Made by a program: the position numbers and the translations under genes. Of a DNA stretch of 64,000 nt, positions 54,693-63,230 are shown piece after piece (the stretch's first letter is position 1; each line of letters begins with the position of its first letter). This stretch comes from Alteromonas sp. CI.11.F.A3 (GTDB taxonomy: Bacteria; Pseudomonadota; Gammaproteobacteria; Enterobacterales; Alteromonadaceae), in NCBI RefSeq assembly GCF_032925565.1, contig NZ_CP136708.1:4030001-4094000 (forward strand). The letters are read 5' to 3'. The notes under the pieces were generated by a model, which did no database searches, was not told the DNA's origin, and saw only the letters and a program-made list of their open reading frames with translations.

Positions 54693-57482
54693 TTAACTTT
54701 CACGCGCGACGCCTTCTACCGGGGTAACATGTTCGTTAATTAATGTTGCTAGAGCAGGTTTGCACGAACCGCAATTTGTGCCGCACTTTAACGTATCGCC
54801 CAATTCAGACACTGATGAGCACCCAGCTGCAATCGCTTTGTTAATGGTTTTTTCCCTTACGGAAAAGCAGCTGCAAACCACAGGGCCGTTTAAAAACGCT
54901 TCATCCACTTCGCAGCGTAAAAAACTAGCCAGTTTGTCAGGCCTGAAGCTTTGCGTTAATGCACTGTCTATCCAAGAATTTGGCACATCATACTTTGGCT
55001 TTGTACTCGGGCTTTGCGCACCGAAAAATGCCATGAAACAAAACGAATCTTCATAAGTACAGATAAGCACTTGGCTATCGGTGGTTTTGTGTTGATAGCA
55101 CACCCACGTTTTAGGTAATTTTTCTAGCAAACCCGTCATTAACGCGTGCGATCTAAGTTGGCTGGCAATAGATACTCCCAGCCCATTTTCGATTAATTGT
55201 TTAGCCCAGTAGCCGCCATTACTTTCCACTACCTCGCTGAGCACATTGACGATATCCAATTTGCTATTTGCCGATTGTACGTCGTCACTAATATAAAGCT
55301 TTCCGTAGCTTAAAAAGCTGTGGGGGGCAATGGATACCGCACCATGTTTTAATTCTGGCTGTCCTGAAATAGGATCGGTTGCCGGCGCAAAAAGCTTTGC
55401 CAATTTACTGTGCGAGCCCCACTCTCCAGACCAATGAATAGGAACGAATACATCGCCTCGACGCTGACGTTTATCGATTTGCACAGGGAAGATACAGGGT
55501 GTTTCGCCGCTCACTTCACTGCTAAGAGCAACATAGTCGTTTTGTGCTACAAGCAATGTTTTTGCATCTTCGGGATGAATATAAACATTAGCGAGGGCAG
55601 TGTGGGCATGAAGTACCGGCGCCTTGCCTGTTCGAGTCATGGTGTGCCATTGGTCACGCATTCGCCCGCTATTGAGCACAAATGGAAATTCATTCGAGGT
55701 CACTTGAACAGGTGCTGTAAATGTCACAGCAACAAAGTTTGCTTTGCCCGTCGGGGTAGAAAACACTTTGTTATAAAAGGGGCGAACAGGTAAAAGGGTT
55801 TTATCGCTGTTGGTCATTAATGGCCATTGCACTGGCGCCATTGCATCATACTGAGCCTGCGACTTCCCCACTAAGGGAGCAAGATTGAGTAGTCGTGCTC
55901 CGTCATTTTTATATGATGTTAAGCGGGCATGTTCATCAAATATTTCACTGGGATGTGAATAAGAAAATGCGTCATTAAATCCCATTTTCCGTGCGACATC
56001 ACACATAATTTGCCAATCGTGTTTGGCTTCACCTGCAGGCGGCATAATCCCTCGCTGACGTGAAATTCGGCGCTCTGAATTCGTCACGGTTCCGTCTTTT
56101 TCAGACCACCCCGTTGCCGGTAGTGCAATATCGGCAAAGGCAAGGGTATCGTTACTCTGTACAATGTCAGATACCACTACCATGTCGCACTTTTTGAGCG
56201 CCGATTCAACTTGCTCACGATAAGGCATACTGACTACGGGGTTTGTACCCATTATCCATACAAACTTTATTTGCCCCGCATCCATAGCAGAGAACAGGTC
56301 TACCGCTTTTAAGCCGCCTTGCTCTGGCATAGCAGGAGACTGCCAAAACGCTTTTACATTTTCACGGTGTTCAGGGTTTTCAATATCACAATGCGCCGCC
56401 AACATGTTGGCTAACCCCCCCACTTCTCTGCCACCCATGGCATTGGGCTGGCCTGTTATTGAAAAGGGTCCACAACCTGGCTTGCTAATGAAATCTAGCG
56501 CCAAGTGGCAATTAATAATGGCGTTGGCCTTATCTACCCCAGCAGAGGATTGGTTAACCCCCATGGAGTAGAAAGTAACTGCACTTTCTGCGCTAATAAA
56601 CCATTGATAGAAAGTGGCCAAATCTGCTTCATTCAAACCACACACACTCGCCACGTCTTTTGCATCAAGCGTGTTAGCACTTGTAATGGCGTCACTTAAT
56701 CCTTGGGTGAACTCGCTAATAGCAGGTTCATTGATTGCCCCATTGTTGTGAGCAAATTGAAGTAACCCATTAAAAAGTGCAACGTCGCTGCCCCCTTTAA
56801 GAGGCAAGTGTAAATCGGCGATAGTACATGTTTCGGTTTCCCGAGGGTCTATCACCACCACTTTCATAGCTGGATTGCGCAGCTTAGCCCGTTGAATACG
56901 CTGGAATAGCACAGGGTGTGCCCACGCGGTGTTACTGCCTGTAAGCACCAACAGCGAAGTACACTCTAAATCGGTGTAATCACAAGGCACCACGTCTTCG
57001 CCAAACGCACGTTTGTAACCTGCAACAGCAGATGACATGCAAAGCCGTGAGTTTGTGTCTATATTTGCGCTGCCAATAAACCCTTTCATGAGCTTATTCG
57101 CAACATAATAATCTTCAGTAAGTAATTGCCCTGATACATAAAACGCAACGGCATCCGGCCCATGTTCAGCAATAGTCTGGGTGATTTTATCAGCCACCGC
57201 GCGGGTAGCCGTGTCCCAATCTACCTTTGCACCTGCCATGGTTGGGTGAAGCAAACGGCCGCTAAGATCGTTTGTTTCAAGCAGGTTTGTGCCTTTTACA
57301 CACAGACGACCATAATTGGCCGGATGCTCGGGCGTACCAGTAACCTTGTCCAGGGAGGTAGTGCGCCCGCTAACGTTGCAACTGATATCTACACCACAAC
57401 CCACACCACAATAAGGGCAGGTGGTTTGCTTTTGCCGTAGTAGTGGTTCCAGCATAGTGGTTTTTGGTGTAGCCATATTCAT
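54693..57482 (-). CDS. nasA: Assimilatory nitrate reductase catalytic subunit with C-terminal [2Fe-2S] domain
   Basis: Molybdopterin enzyme that reduces nitrate to nitrite in the cytoplasm. The 929-residue protein has an N-terminal 4Fe-4S site (C22, C25, C29, C61) in TCPYCGVGCGVDI and RLCVKG. The bis-MGD blocks include GSANIDTNSRLCMSSAVAGYKRAFG, and a MopB C-terminal domain (FVLNSGRMRDQWHTMTRTG) follows. A BFD-like [2Fe-2S] tail (VVCSCFSVREKTINKAI, KCGTNCGSCKPAL) ends it. No separate electron-transfer subunit (nasC) is present. It lies 43 bases after nirD. Confidence 0.96.
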   Translation of the reverse strand: MNMATPKTTMLEPLLRQKQTTCPYCGVGCGVDISCNVSGRTTSLDKVTGTPEHPANYGRLCVKGTNLLETNDLSGRLLHPTMAGAKVDWDTATRAVADKITQTIAEHGPDAVAFYVSGQLLTEDYYVANKLMKGFIGSANIDTNSRLCMSSAVAGYKRAFGEDVVPCDYTDLECTSLLVLTGSNTAWAHPVLFQRIQRAKLRNPAMKVVVIDPRETETCTIADLHLPLKGGSDVALFNGLLQFAHNNGAINEPAISEFTQGLSDAITSANTLDAKDVASVCGLNEADLATFYQWFISAESAVTFYSMGVNQSSAGVDKANAIINCHLALDFISKPGCGPFSITGQPNAMGGREVGGLANMLAAHCDIENPEHRENVKAFWQSPAMPEQGGLKAVDLFSAMDAGQIKFVWIMGTNPVVSMPYREQVESALKKCDMVVVSDIVQSNDTLAFADIALPATGWSEKDGTVTNSERRISRQRGIMPPAGEAKHDWQIMCDVARKMGFNDAFSYSHPSEIFDEHARLTSYKNDGARLLNLAPLVGKSQAQYDAMAPVQWPLMTNSDKTLLPVRPFYNKVFSTPTGKANFVAVTFTAPVQVTSNEFPFVLNSGRMRDQWHTMTRTGKAPVLHAHTALANVYIHPEDAKTLLVAQNDYVALSSEVSGETPCIFPVQIDKRQRRGDVFVPIHWSGEWGSHSKLAKLFAPATDPISGQPELKHGAVSIAPHSFLSYGKLYISDDVQSANSKLDIVNVLSEVVESNGGYWAKQLIENGLGVSIASQLRSHALMTGLLEKLPKTWVCYQHKTTDSQVLICTYEDSFCFMAFFGAQSPSTKPKYDVPNSWIDSALTQSFRPDKLASFLRCEVDEAFLNGPVVCSCFSVREKTINKAIAAGCSSVSELGDTLKCGTNCGSCKPALATLINEHVTPVEGVARES

Positions 57483-57525
57483 GGAAAAACTCTCTTAGTA
57501 AACAAAGACAACGGATAAAAATGGG

Positions 57526-57879
57526 TTAAACAGCAACGAGTATTCGCTCACCTTCCACTTTCACGTCGTACGCCACTACGCTTACGTCATCACGTTCAAT
57601 ACACTTACCTGTGGCCAACACGTAATGCTCTTTATAAAGAGGCGATGCCACCACAATATCATCCGCTATAGAGCCTATAAGGCCACGATATAGCACGTTT
57701 GCTTTGCCGATGGGATCCCAGTTGCTAATGGCGTAAAGAAACTGCTCGCCACCTTTTATTACACTAAACAACGCCACCTGCTGACCTTCGATAAGTGCAC
57801 AAACACCGCTGTTTGTTACCACGTCGTCAATGCCACACACATCATGCCAAAGGGGCGCCACTTCTGTATTTGCTGTCAT
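57526..57879 (-). CDS. nirD: Nitrite reductase small subunit NirD
   Basis: A 117-residue Rieske-like-fold subunit of NADH-dependent assimilatory nitrite reductase. The pattern VCALIEGQQVALFSVIKGGEQFLYAISNWDPIGKANVLYRGLIGS is characteristic, and the Cys/His cluster ligands of true Rieske proteins are missing, as is normal for NirD. It is 14 bases after nirB with an AAAGGAAC ribosome site. Confidence 0.95.
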   Translation of the reverse strand: MTANTEVAPLWHDVCGIDDVVTNSGVCALIEGQQVALFSVIKGGEQFLYAISNWDPIGKANVLYRGLIGSIADDIVVASPLYKEHYVLATGKCIERDDVSVVAYDVKVEGERILVAV

Positions 57880-57893
57880 CAGTTTGTTCCTTT

Positions 57894-60443
57894 TTAAATT
57901 ACGTCAACCGCAATGAGGTTGTCGGCACCTTTAGACTTTTCCATTTCAGTGGCAGGTCTAACTTGGCCTCGTTCAGATACAAATTGAATGTTTGTATCTG
58001 TGCCATCTGTGTTAACGAATTGACGGAAACGTTTGCGGGATGCTTCGCTTTCAAGGGTAGTTTTCCACTCACATTGATAAGCACCAACCACGGTTTCCAT
58101 TTGGGCTTCTAAGTCAGCGTTAATGTTTAGCGAATCATTCATAACAACATCTTGAAGATAAGCTAAACCGCCTTCTAAGTTGTCCATCCACACTGATGTA
58201 CGTTGAAGCCTATCGGCGGTGCGTACATAGAACATCAATACGCGGTCGATGTATTTAACCAGCGTTTCTGTATCTAAATCGGTAGCGAATAAATCGGCAT
58301 GACGAGGTTTCATACCGCCGTTTCCGCACACATATAAGTTCCAGCCATTTTCGGTAGCAATAACACCAATGTCTTTACTTTGTGCCTCTGCACATTCCCG
58401 GGTACAGCCGGAAACGCCGAATTTAATTTTGTGCGGTGCCCGTAGGCCTTTATATCGGTTCTCTAAATCGATTGCGGTTTTCACCGAATCTTGCACGCCG
58501 TAGCGACACCACGTGCTACCTACACAAGATTTTACGGTACGAAGGGCTTTAGCGTATGCATGCCCAGTTTCGAAGCCGCCTTTAACAAGGGCCTCCCAAA
58601 TATCAGGAAGTTGATCGACCCGCGCGCCAAATAAGTCAATACGTTGACCGCCGGTGATTTTGGTATACAAGCTATATTTCTTGGCAACTTCGCCTAACAG
58701 AATAAGCTTCTCTGGGGTAATTTCTCCCCCCGCCACACGAGGAACTACAGAATAAGTGCCGTCTTTTTGCATGTTACCAAGGTAAATATCATTGGTATCT
58801 TGCAGAGGTAAATGCTCTTGTTTAAGTACGTAATCGTTGTACACAGAGGCTAAAATAGAGCCTGCTGCTGGCTTACATATTTCACAGCCAAGACCCGTAC
58901 CATGCTTTTCGAGCAACTCGTCAAAAGAGGTAATGCCGTTCACTTTTACAATGTGAAATAGTTCTTGGCGGGTATGATTGAAATGCTCACAAATGGCTTT
59001 CGAGACTTCAACACCCCGTTTTTCAAGCTCGCTATCAACCACGTTTTTCAACAATGCGGTACACCCGCCACAGCCGGTACTGGCTTTCGTGCAACTTTTA
59101 ACATCGCCAAGGCTGCAACAGCCTTCGTCGATAGCCGAGACAATGTCGCTTTTGGCCACGTTATGACATGAACATATTGTTGCGGTATCTGGCAGTGCAT
59201 CTGCACCTAACGCTGGCGCAGCACCAGCACTAGGCAAAATAAGCGTTTCAGGATTTTCCGGTAAATCAATACCGTTTAAGGCATATTGCAACAAGGTATC
59301 GTAATCGCTGGTATCACCCACTAACACGGCACCTAACACTTTTTGTTGGCTTTCATCTACTACCAACTTTTTGTACACGCCTTCGGGCTGATTAAAGTAG
59401 GTGTAGCTTTGTGCGCCAGTGGTACGCTCGTGCGCATCGCCTATAGAGCCCACTTCCACGCCCATCAACTTGAGCTTGGTACTCATGTCGGCGCCGGTGA
59501 ATACAGTATCACCACCTGTTAGCGCACTTACTGCAGCGCGAGCCATGGTGTAACCAGGCGCAACCAAACCAAATATGCGGTTTTGCCACAGCGCACATTC
59601 GCCCACGGCGAAAATGTCAGGATCTGAGGTTAAGCAGTTGTCATCAACGACAATACCGCCACGCTCCCCTAGGGCTAGCATGGATTTTCTGGCGAGTTGA
59701 TCTGATGGGCGAATACCTGCTGAAAACAGCACCATATCCGTTTCAAGAAAAGTACCGTCGGCAAATACCATGCGATAACGTGATTGCTCACCGGCTTCAA
59801 TAACCTGTGTCGCTTTCTGGGTATGTACGGTTACCCCTAAGGATTCAATTTTACTGCGAAGTACGTCACCGCCGGTTTCGTCTAACTGCACTGCCATAAG
59901 CTGTGGCGCAAATTCCACCACATGGGTTTCAAGCCCGGCTTCTTTTAATGCGTTTGCCGCTTCAAGCCCCAATAAACCGCCCCCCACTACCACACCTACT
60001 TTGCTCTCGCGGGCAGAGTTTTCAATCGCAATCAGGTCATCAATAGTGCGATACACTAAGCAGTGTTCTTGATCGTTTCCTGGAATAGGCGGAACAAACG
60101 GGTAAGACCCCGTGGCAAGTACCAACTTATCATAGGGAAACACCTGGCCATCTTCTGTTAACGCCTTTTTTTCGTCGCGCAGCAAGTCAGTCACTATGGC
60201 GTTGGTTACCACATTAACGCCCCACTCACGATATACATCAGCGGTTGTCAGCGCTAAATCATCTGCGCTAGCACCACTAAAGTAAGAGGACAAATGTACT
60301 CTATCGTAGGCCAGTCTCGACTCACCACACAGTACGGTGATATCAACGTTATCGCTGCTTTGATGAAGCTGTTCAACAAAATGGTGCCCTACCATTCCGT
60401 TACCAACAACCAGAATTCGCGTTTTAGATGCCAAAGATGTCAT
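57894..60443 (-). CDS. nirB: NADH-dependent nitrite reductase large subunit NirB
   Basis: Reduces nitrite to ammonium using NADH. The 849-residue protein has an N-terminal FAD/NAD(P) domain (RILVVGNGMVGHHFVEQL, VGVVVGGGLLGLEAANAL). A BFD-like [2Fe-2S] domain follows, with CSCHNVAKSDIVSAIDEGCCS and a later CGGC. Two sulfite/nitrite reductase domains have the siroheme/4Fe-4S cysteines in KFGVSGCTRECAEAQSKDIGV and LYVCGNGG. A strong AAAGGGGAGAG site precedes the ATG. It is first gene of nirB-nirD-nasA-cobA-trpD2-like, behind an antitermination leader. Confidence 0.97.
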   Translation of the reverse strand: MTSLASKTRILVVGNGMVGHHFVEQLHQSSDNVDITVLCGESRLAYDRVHLSSYFSGASADDLALTTADVYREWGVNVVTNAIVTDLLRDEKKALTEDGQVFPYDKLVLATGSYPFVPPIPGNDQEHCLVYRTIDDLIAIENSARESKVGVVVGGGLLGLEAANALKEAGLETHVVEFAPQLMAVQLDETGGDVLRSKIESLGVTVHTQKATQVIEAGEQSRYRMVFADGTFLETDMVLFSAGIRPSDQLARKSMLALGERGGIVVDDNCLTSDPDIFAVGECALWQNRIFGLVAPGYTMARAAVSALTGGDTVFTGADMSTKLKLMGVEVGSIGDAHERTTGAQSYTYFNQPEGVYKKLVVDESQQKVLGAVLVGDTSDYDTLLQYALNGIDLPENPETLILPSAGAAPALGADALPDTATICSCHNVAKSDIVSAIDEGCCSLGDVKSCTKASTGCGGCTALLKNVVDSELEKRGVEVSKAICEHFNHTRQELFHIVKVNGITSFDELLEKHGTGLGCEICKPAAGSILASVYNDYVLKQEHLPLQDTNDIYLGNMQKDGTYSVVPRVAGGEITPEKLILLGEVAKKYSLYTKITGGQRIDLFGARVDQLPDIWEALVKGGFETGHAYAKALRTVKSCVGSTWCRYGVQDSVKTAIDLENRYKGLRAPHKIKFGVSGCTRECAEAQSKDIGVIATENGWNLYVCGNGGMKPRHADLFATDLDTETLVKYIDRVLMFYVRTADRLQRTSVWMDNLEGGLAYLQDVVMNDSLNINADLEAQMETVVGAYQCEWKTTLESEASRKRFRQFVNTDGTDTNIQFVSERGQVRPATEMEKSKGADNLIAVDVI

Positions 60444-60466
60444 GGTCTCTCCCCTTTATTCGGGAC

Positions 60467-60537
60467 AAAAAAAAGCCCGCATCAACTTTCGTTGTTGCGG
60501 GCTTCGTTGCCTATCAAGCGCTACGAGTGATCGTAGC
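60467..60537 (-). promoter_or_regulatory. nirB leader with ANTAR-type hairpins and intrinsic terminator
   Basis: Read on the minus strand, hairpin 1 is GCUACG-AUCACU-CGUAGC (60537-60520), a six-base stem with a hexaloop starting in A but with A at position 4. Hairpin 2 is GGC-AACGAA-GCC (60511-60500), with A1 and G4 in the hexaloop; its GCC overlaps the terminator. The terminator has GCCCGCA/TGCGGGC, an inner CAAC/GTTG and a GAAA loop, followed by eight U. It lies 24 bases before the nirB ATG. It shares the GGCA(A/T)CGAAGCCC core with the nrtA leader. Confidence 0.8.
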
Positions 60538-60603
60538 TATCAAATTTTTATGAGCTAGGTTGCTCTAAACATACACACACAGTATTTCACACAATTAAGT
60601 ATA

Positions 60604-60619
60604 TCCAATATTAGTGCCA
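60604..60619 (-). promoter_or_regulatory. Possible sigma-54 promoter of nirB operon
   Basis: TGGCACTAATATTGGA on the minus strand has a perfect -24 box with correct spacing, but GG replaces GC in the -12 box. The implied start near 60593 leaves a leader of about 150 bases that contains the antitermination element. Confidence 0.55.
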
Positions 60620-60683
60620 TGTCATTACAAGCCTGTTTTATATAGATTTATTCAAAAACTAGGCTTTTCGAACCACCCTAATT

Positions 60684-60721
60684 TGCACCAAACAAAAGCA
60701 TTTGCGATTTCATTTGGTGCA
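60684..60721. promoter_or_regulatory. Inverted NtrC half sites upstream of the nirB promoter
   Basis: TGCACCA (60684-60690) and TGGTGCA (60715-60721) are perfect halves of the NtrC site TGCACCA-N3-TGGTGCA, here 38 bases end to end. A 17-base reading of the lower strand TGCTTTTGTTTGGTGCA also matches half of the consensus. They lie about 90-130 bases upstream of the predicted start, the usual enhancer distance. Confidence 0.5.
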
Positions 60722-60796
60722 CTTAAGCGCTCTATCTTACTTTCTTGTATTAGTAATTCGCCTCAGTAGTAACACCAAGGCGATAACCAACAGCGG

Positions 60797-62362
60797 TTAA
60801 GCAAGTTTATCGGTAGCAACGCGATAACGTGGATCTTCATTCACGTTAATTTCTACAAACTTGTCAGCTTTGCGCAGTAAGTTACGACACTCATCACTAA
60901 TGTGACGAATATGCAGTTTCTTGCCTTGCTGTTCGTATTTATCCGCCAACGTATCTAGCGCATCAATACCTGAAGAGTCCCAAATTCTAGACTCTTTAAA
61001 GTCGATAACTACATGCTCTGGATCATTGGCAATATCAAACAAGTCTTTGAAGTGGCTAACTGAACCGAAGAACAAAGGCCCTTCTAAGTCATACACTTTC
61101 CAATCGTCGCTATCGATATGACTCTTAACTTCAATATGGCGAGCGTGCTTCCACGCAAATACCAAGGCAGAAACGATAACACCCACCACAACCGCAATCG
61201 CAAGGTCGGCAATGACCGTAACCGCGGTAACTAAGAATAGGACAAAAGCATCTTCTTTATTTACACCACGGATAATGCGGAACGATGCCCATTCAAAGGT
61301 AGCAATAACCACAACAAACATAACACCGACTAATGCCGCTAGTGGGATCATTTCAATTAATGGAGCTGCGAAAAGGATAAAAGCAAGAAGTACTAGTGCT
61401 GCAGTAATACCAGATAAACGTCCACGACCACCAGAGTTAATGTTAATCATACTCTGACCAATCATGGCGCAACCACCCATACCGCCGAAGAAGCCATTGA
61501 CCGTATTCGCAACGCCCTGACCAACACATTCTTTGTTGCCACGGCCGCGGGTGTCTGTCATTTCATCAATAAGCGATAATGTAAGGAGTGACTCAATCAA
61601 GCCAACCAAACATAAAATGATTGAAGTAGGCAGAACAATCATCACCGTTTCCCAAGTAAACGGTACCATCGGGATAGCAAAAGTTGGTAGTTCACCCGCT
61701 AGGGTAGCGCTCGCTTTTTGTGCTTCAGGCAGTAAATCACGCACGAAATCGATAACGGTACGCGCTTCTAAATCAAGCCCATGTACCATGGCAGTTACCG
61801 TAACAATAGCCACTAACGAGGCGGGCACTGCGGTAGTAAGCTTAGGCAGTAAGTAAATAATCGCCATGGTAAGCGCGACGAGCCCAAGCATCCAATACAA
61901 CATAGACCCTTGCATCCACTCCAACTGACCTAAGGCATTCACGACTTTGAATTGACCTAATTGGGCAAGGAAAATAACAATTGCTAGACCATTTACAAAC
62001 CCTAGCATTACTGGGTATGGCACCAATCGTATAAATTTCCCTAGCTTAAATACCCCACAGAGTATTTGCAGTAAGCCGGCTAGAATAACGGCGGCAAACA
62101 GATATTGAACGCCATGCTGTGCCACTAGTGCCACCATGACCACGGCCATAGCACCTGTCGCACCAGAAATCATTCCTGGACGCCCGCCAATGGCTGACGT
62201 GATAAGTCCCATCATAAATGCGGCATACAACCCAATCATGGGCTCAACACCAGCAACAAATGCAAAAGCAACCGCTTCTGGTACCAGTGCTAGTGCAACG
62301 GTAATACCAGAAAGCACGTCATTTTTTACATTACTATCTCGATTAGTAATTAAATCAAACAT
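60797..62362 (-). CDS. SulP-family anion transporter with STAS domain
   Basis: A 521-residue permease. About 12-14 membrane helices contain the SulP signatures ([45 protein letters not shown]). A C-terminal STAS domain covers about residues 410-515 ([22 protein letters not shown]). Members carry sulfate, bicarbonate or other anions, and the substrate here is not determined. It lies between the nirB operon and a NIT-domain regulator, so a role with nitrate nutrition is possible. It could equally be bicarbonate uptake, as in other marine SulP proteins. Confidence 0.88.
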   Translation of the reverse strand: MFDLITNRDSNVKNDVLSGITVALALVPEAVAFAFVAGVEPMIGLYAAFMMGLITSAIGGRPGMISGATGAMAVVMVALVAQHGVQYLFAAVILAGLLQILCGVFKLGKFIRLVPYPVMLGFVNGLAIVIFLAQLGQFKVVNALGQLEWMQGSMLYWMLGLVALTMAIIYLLPKLTTAVPASLVAIVTVTAMVHGLDLEARTVIDFVRDLLPEAQKASATLAGELPTFAIPMVPFTWETVMIVLPTSIILCLVGLIESLLTLSLIDEMTDTRGRGNKECVGQGVANTVNGFFGGMGGCAMIGQSMININSGGRGRLSGITAALVLLAFILFAAPLIEMIPLAALVGVMFVVVIATFEWASFRIIRGVNKEDAFVLFLVTAVTVIADLAIAVVVGVIVSALVFAWKHARHIEVKSHIDSDDWKVYDLEGPLFFGSVSHFKDLFDIANDPEHVVIDFKESRIWDSSGIDALDTLADKYEQQGKKLHIRHISDECRNLLRKADKFVEINVNEDPRYRVATDKLA

Positions 62363-62688
62363 GTTTTCTCAGGAGTTTAGAGGTTTTAGGGGTCGTGCGT
62401 TGTCAGTATAGCTGTGGATGCTATAAATCACTGTCTTGCACAAATTTTGGTGCGATTCTACCACCATTAATGCTTAAAATCTTTTAATAGAATGTTAATC
62501 GTACAGAGGATTTTAAGCTGACAAGACTGGCTTTCCATGGCATCGTAGCAAGCTTAGTTTTTATCTAGCAAATGATGCGTCGTTTATTGTCATTGACGCT
62601 CTCAATTGTATTCTCACTGATTTTTTAAACTACGTCGCTGACACTTTTTGCGGCGAGGTGTATTTTGACCAACCGATAAGGAGTGGAA
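62363..62688. other. Divergent spacer between SulP and small membrane protein genes
   Basis: AT-rich spacer. A dyad with TGCAC (62437-62441) and GGTGC (62449-62453) resembles an NtrC site, but the central spacing is one base too long. I see no gene, repeat or terminator here. Confidence 0.4.
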
Positions 62689-62973
62689 GTGGTCCCTTAT
62701 TTACTCACTATTTTATGCGTGCTGGTGGCTGGCGCTATTCATTGGGCATTTCCAAAAACCTTTTGGAAATCTACGTTAATGTCCACCGCTGTCATTTTGC
62801 TATTTTCTATTGCCGCTTTATTTATCTTCAAAGCATCCGGCATGCTAATGACTGAGACGGGTGAAGATCCTGACTTTTCCGGTAAATTACTGATGATTAC
62901 TGCGTTGATGTCTTTCTTCGGGCTGCTTATTTCTATTTTTGTCGGCTGGTTTCTGCGCGTAGTAAGAGCCTAG
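62689..62973 (+). CDS. Small predicted inner-membrane protein
   Basis: A 94-residue hydrophobic protein with three membrane helices (about residues 2-20, 27-48 and 66-90), ending with a basic tail (LRVVRA). The start is GTG at 62689, placed 5 bases after a strong AAGGAG; the GTG at 62683 overlaps that ribosome site. No family is recognised. It lies between the SulP gene and the NIT-domain regulator and is transcribed toward the latter. Confidence 0.65.
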   Translation: MVPYLLTILCVLVAGAIHWAFPKTFWKSTLMSTAVILLFSIAALFIFKASGMLMTETGEDPDFSGKLLMITALMSFFGLLISIFVGWFLRVVRA

Positions 62974-63230
62974 TAAGCGCGTAATAACAAATATTAAGCG
63001 AGGTGCAAGGCTAAGATTATCTTAACTTGCACCGTTATCGAGCATAAAACGTATCACACGTAGTACTGGTTACAGGTGTTGGCTCAAAAACCCATCTCCC
63101 TTAAATTCCACTTTAACAAATATTCTATTAAAAACAGACACTTAAGAAAACCTATTCAAGAAAGGTACGTTAAGGCATAGGCATTGCTTTTATAAACTAT
63201 TCAATTAGTCCGCTAAATCCATAACGTATC

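Noticed and set aside
55410..55793. 127-codon plus-strand frame opposite nasA
   Set aside because: Antisense to the molybdopterin-binding region of nasA; nothing supports it.
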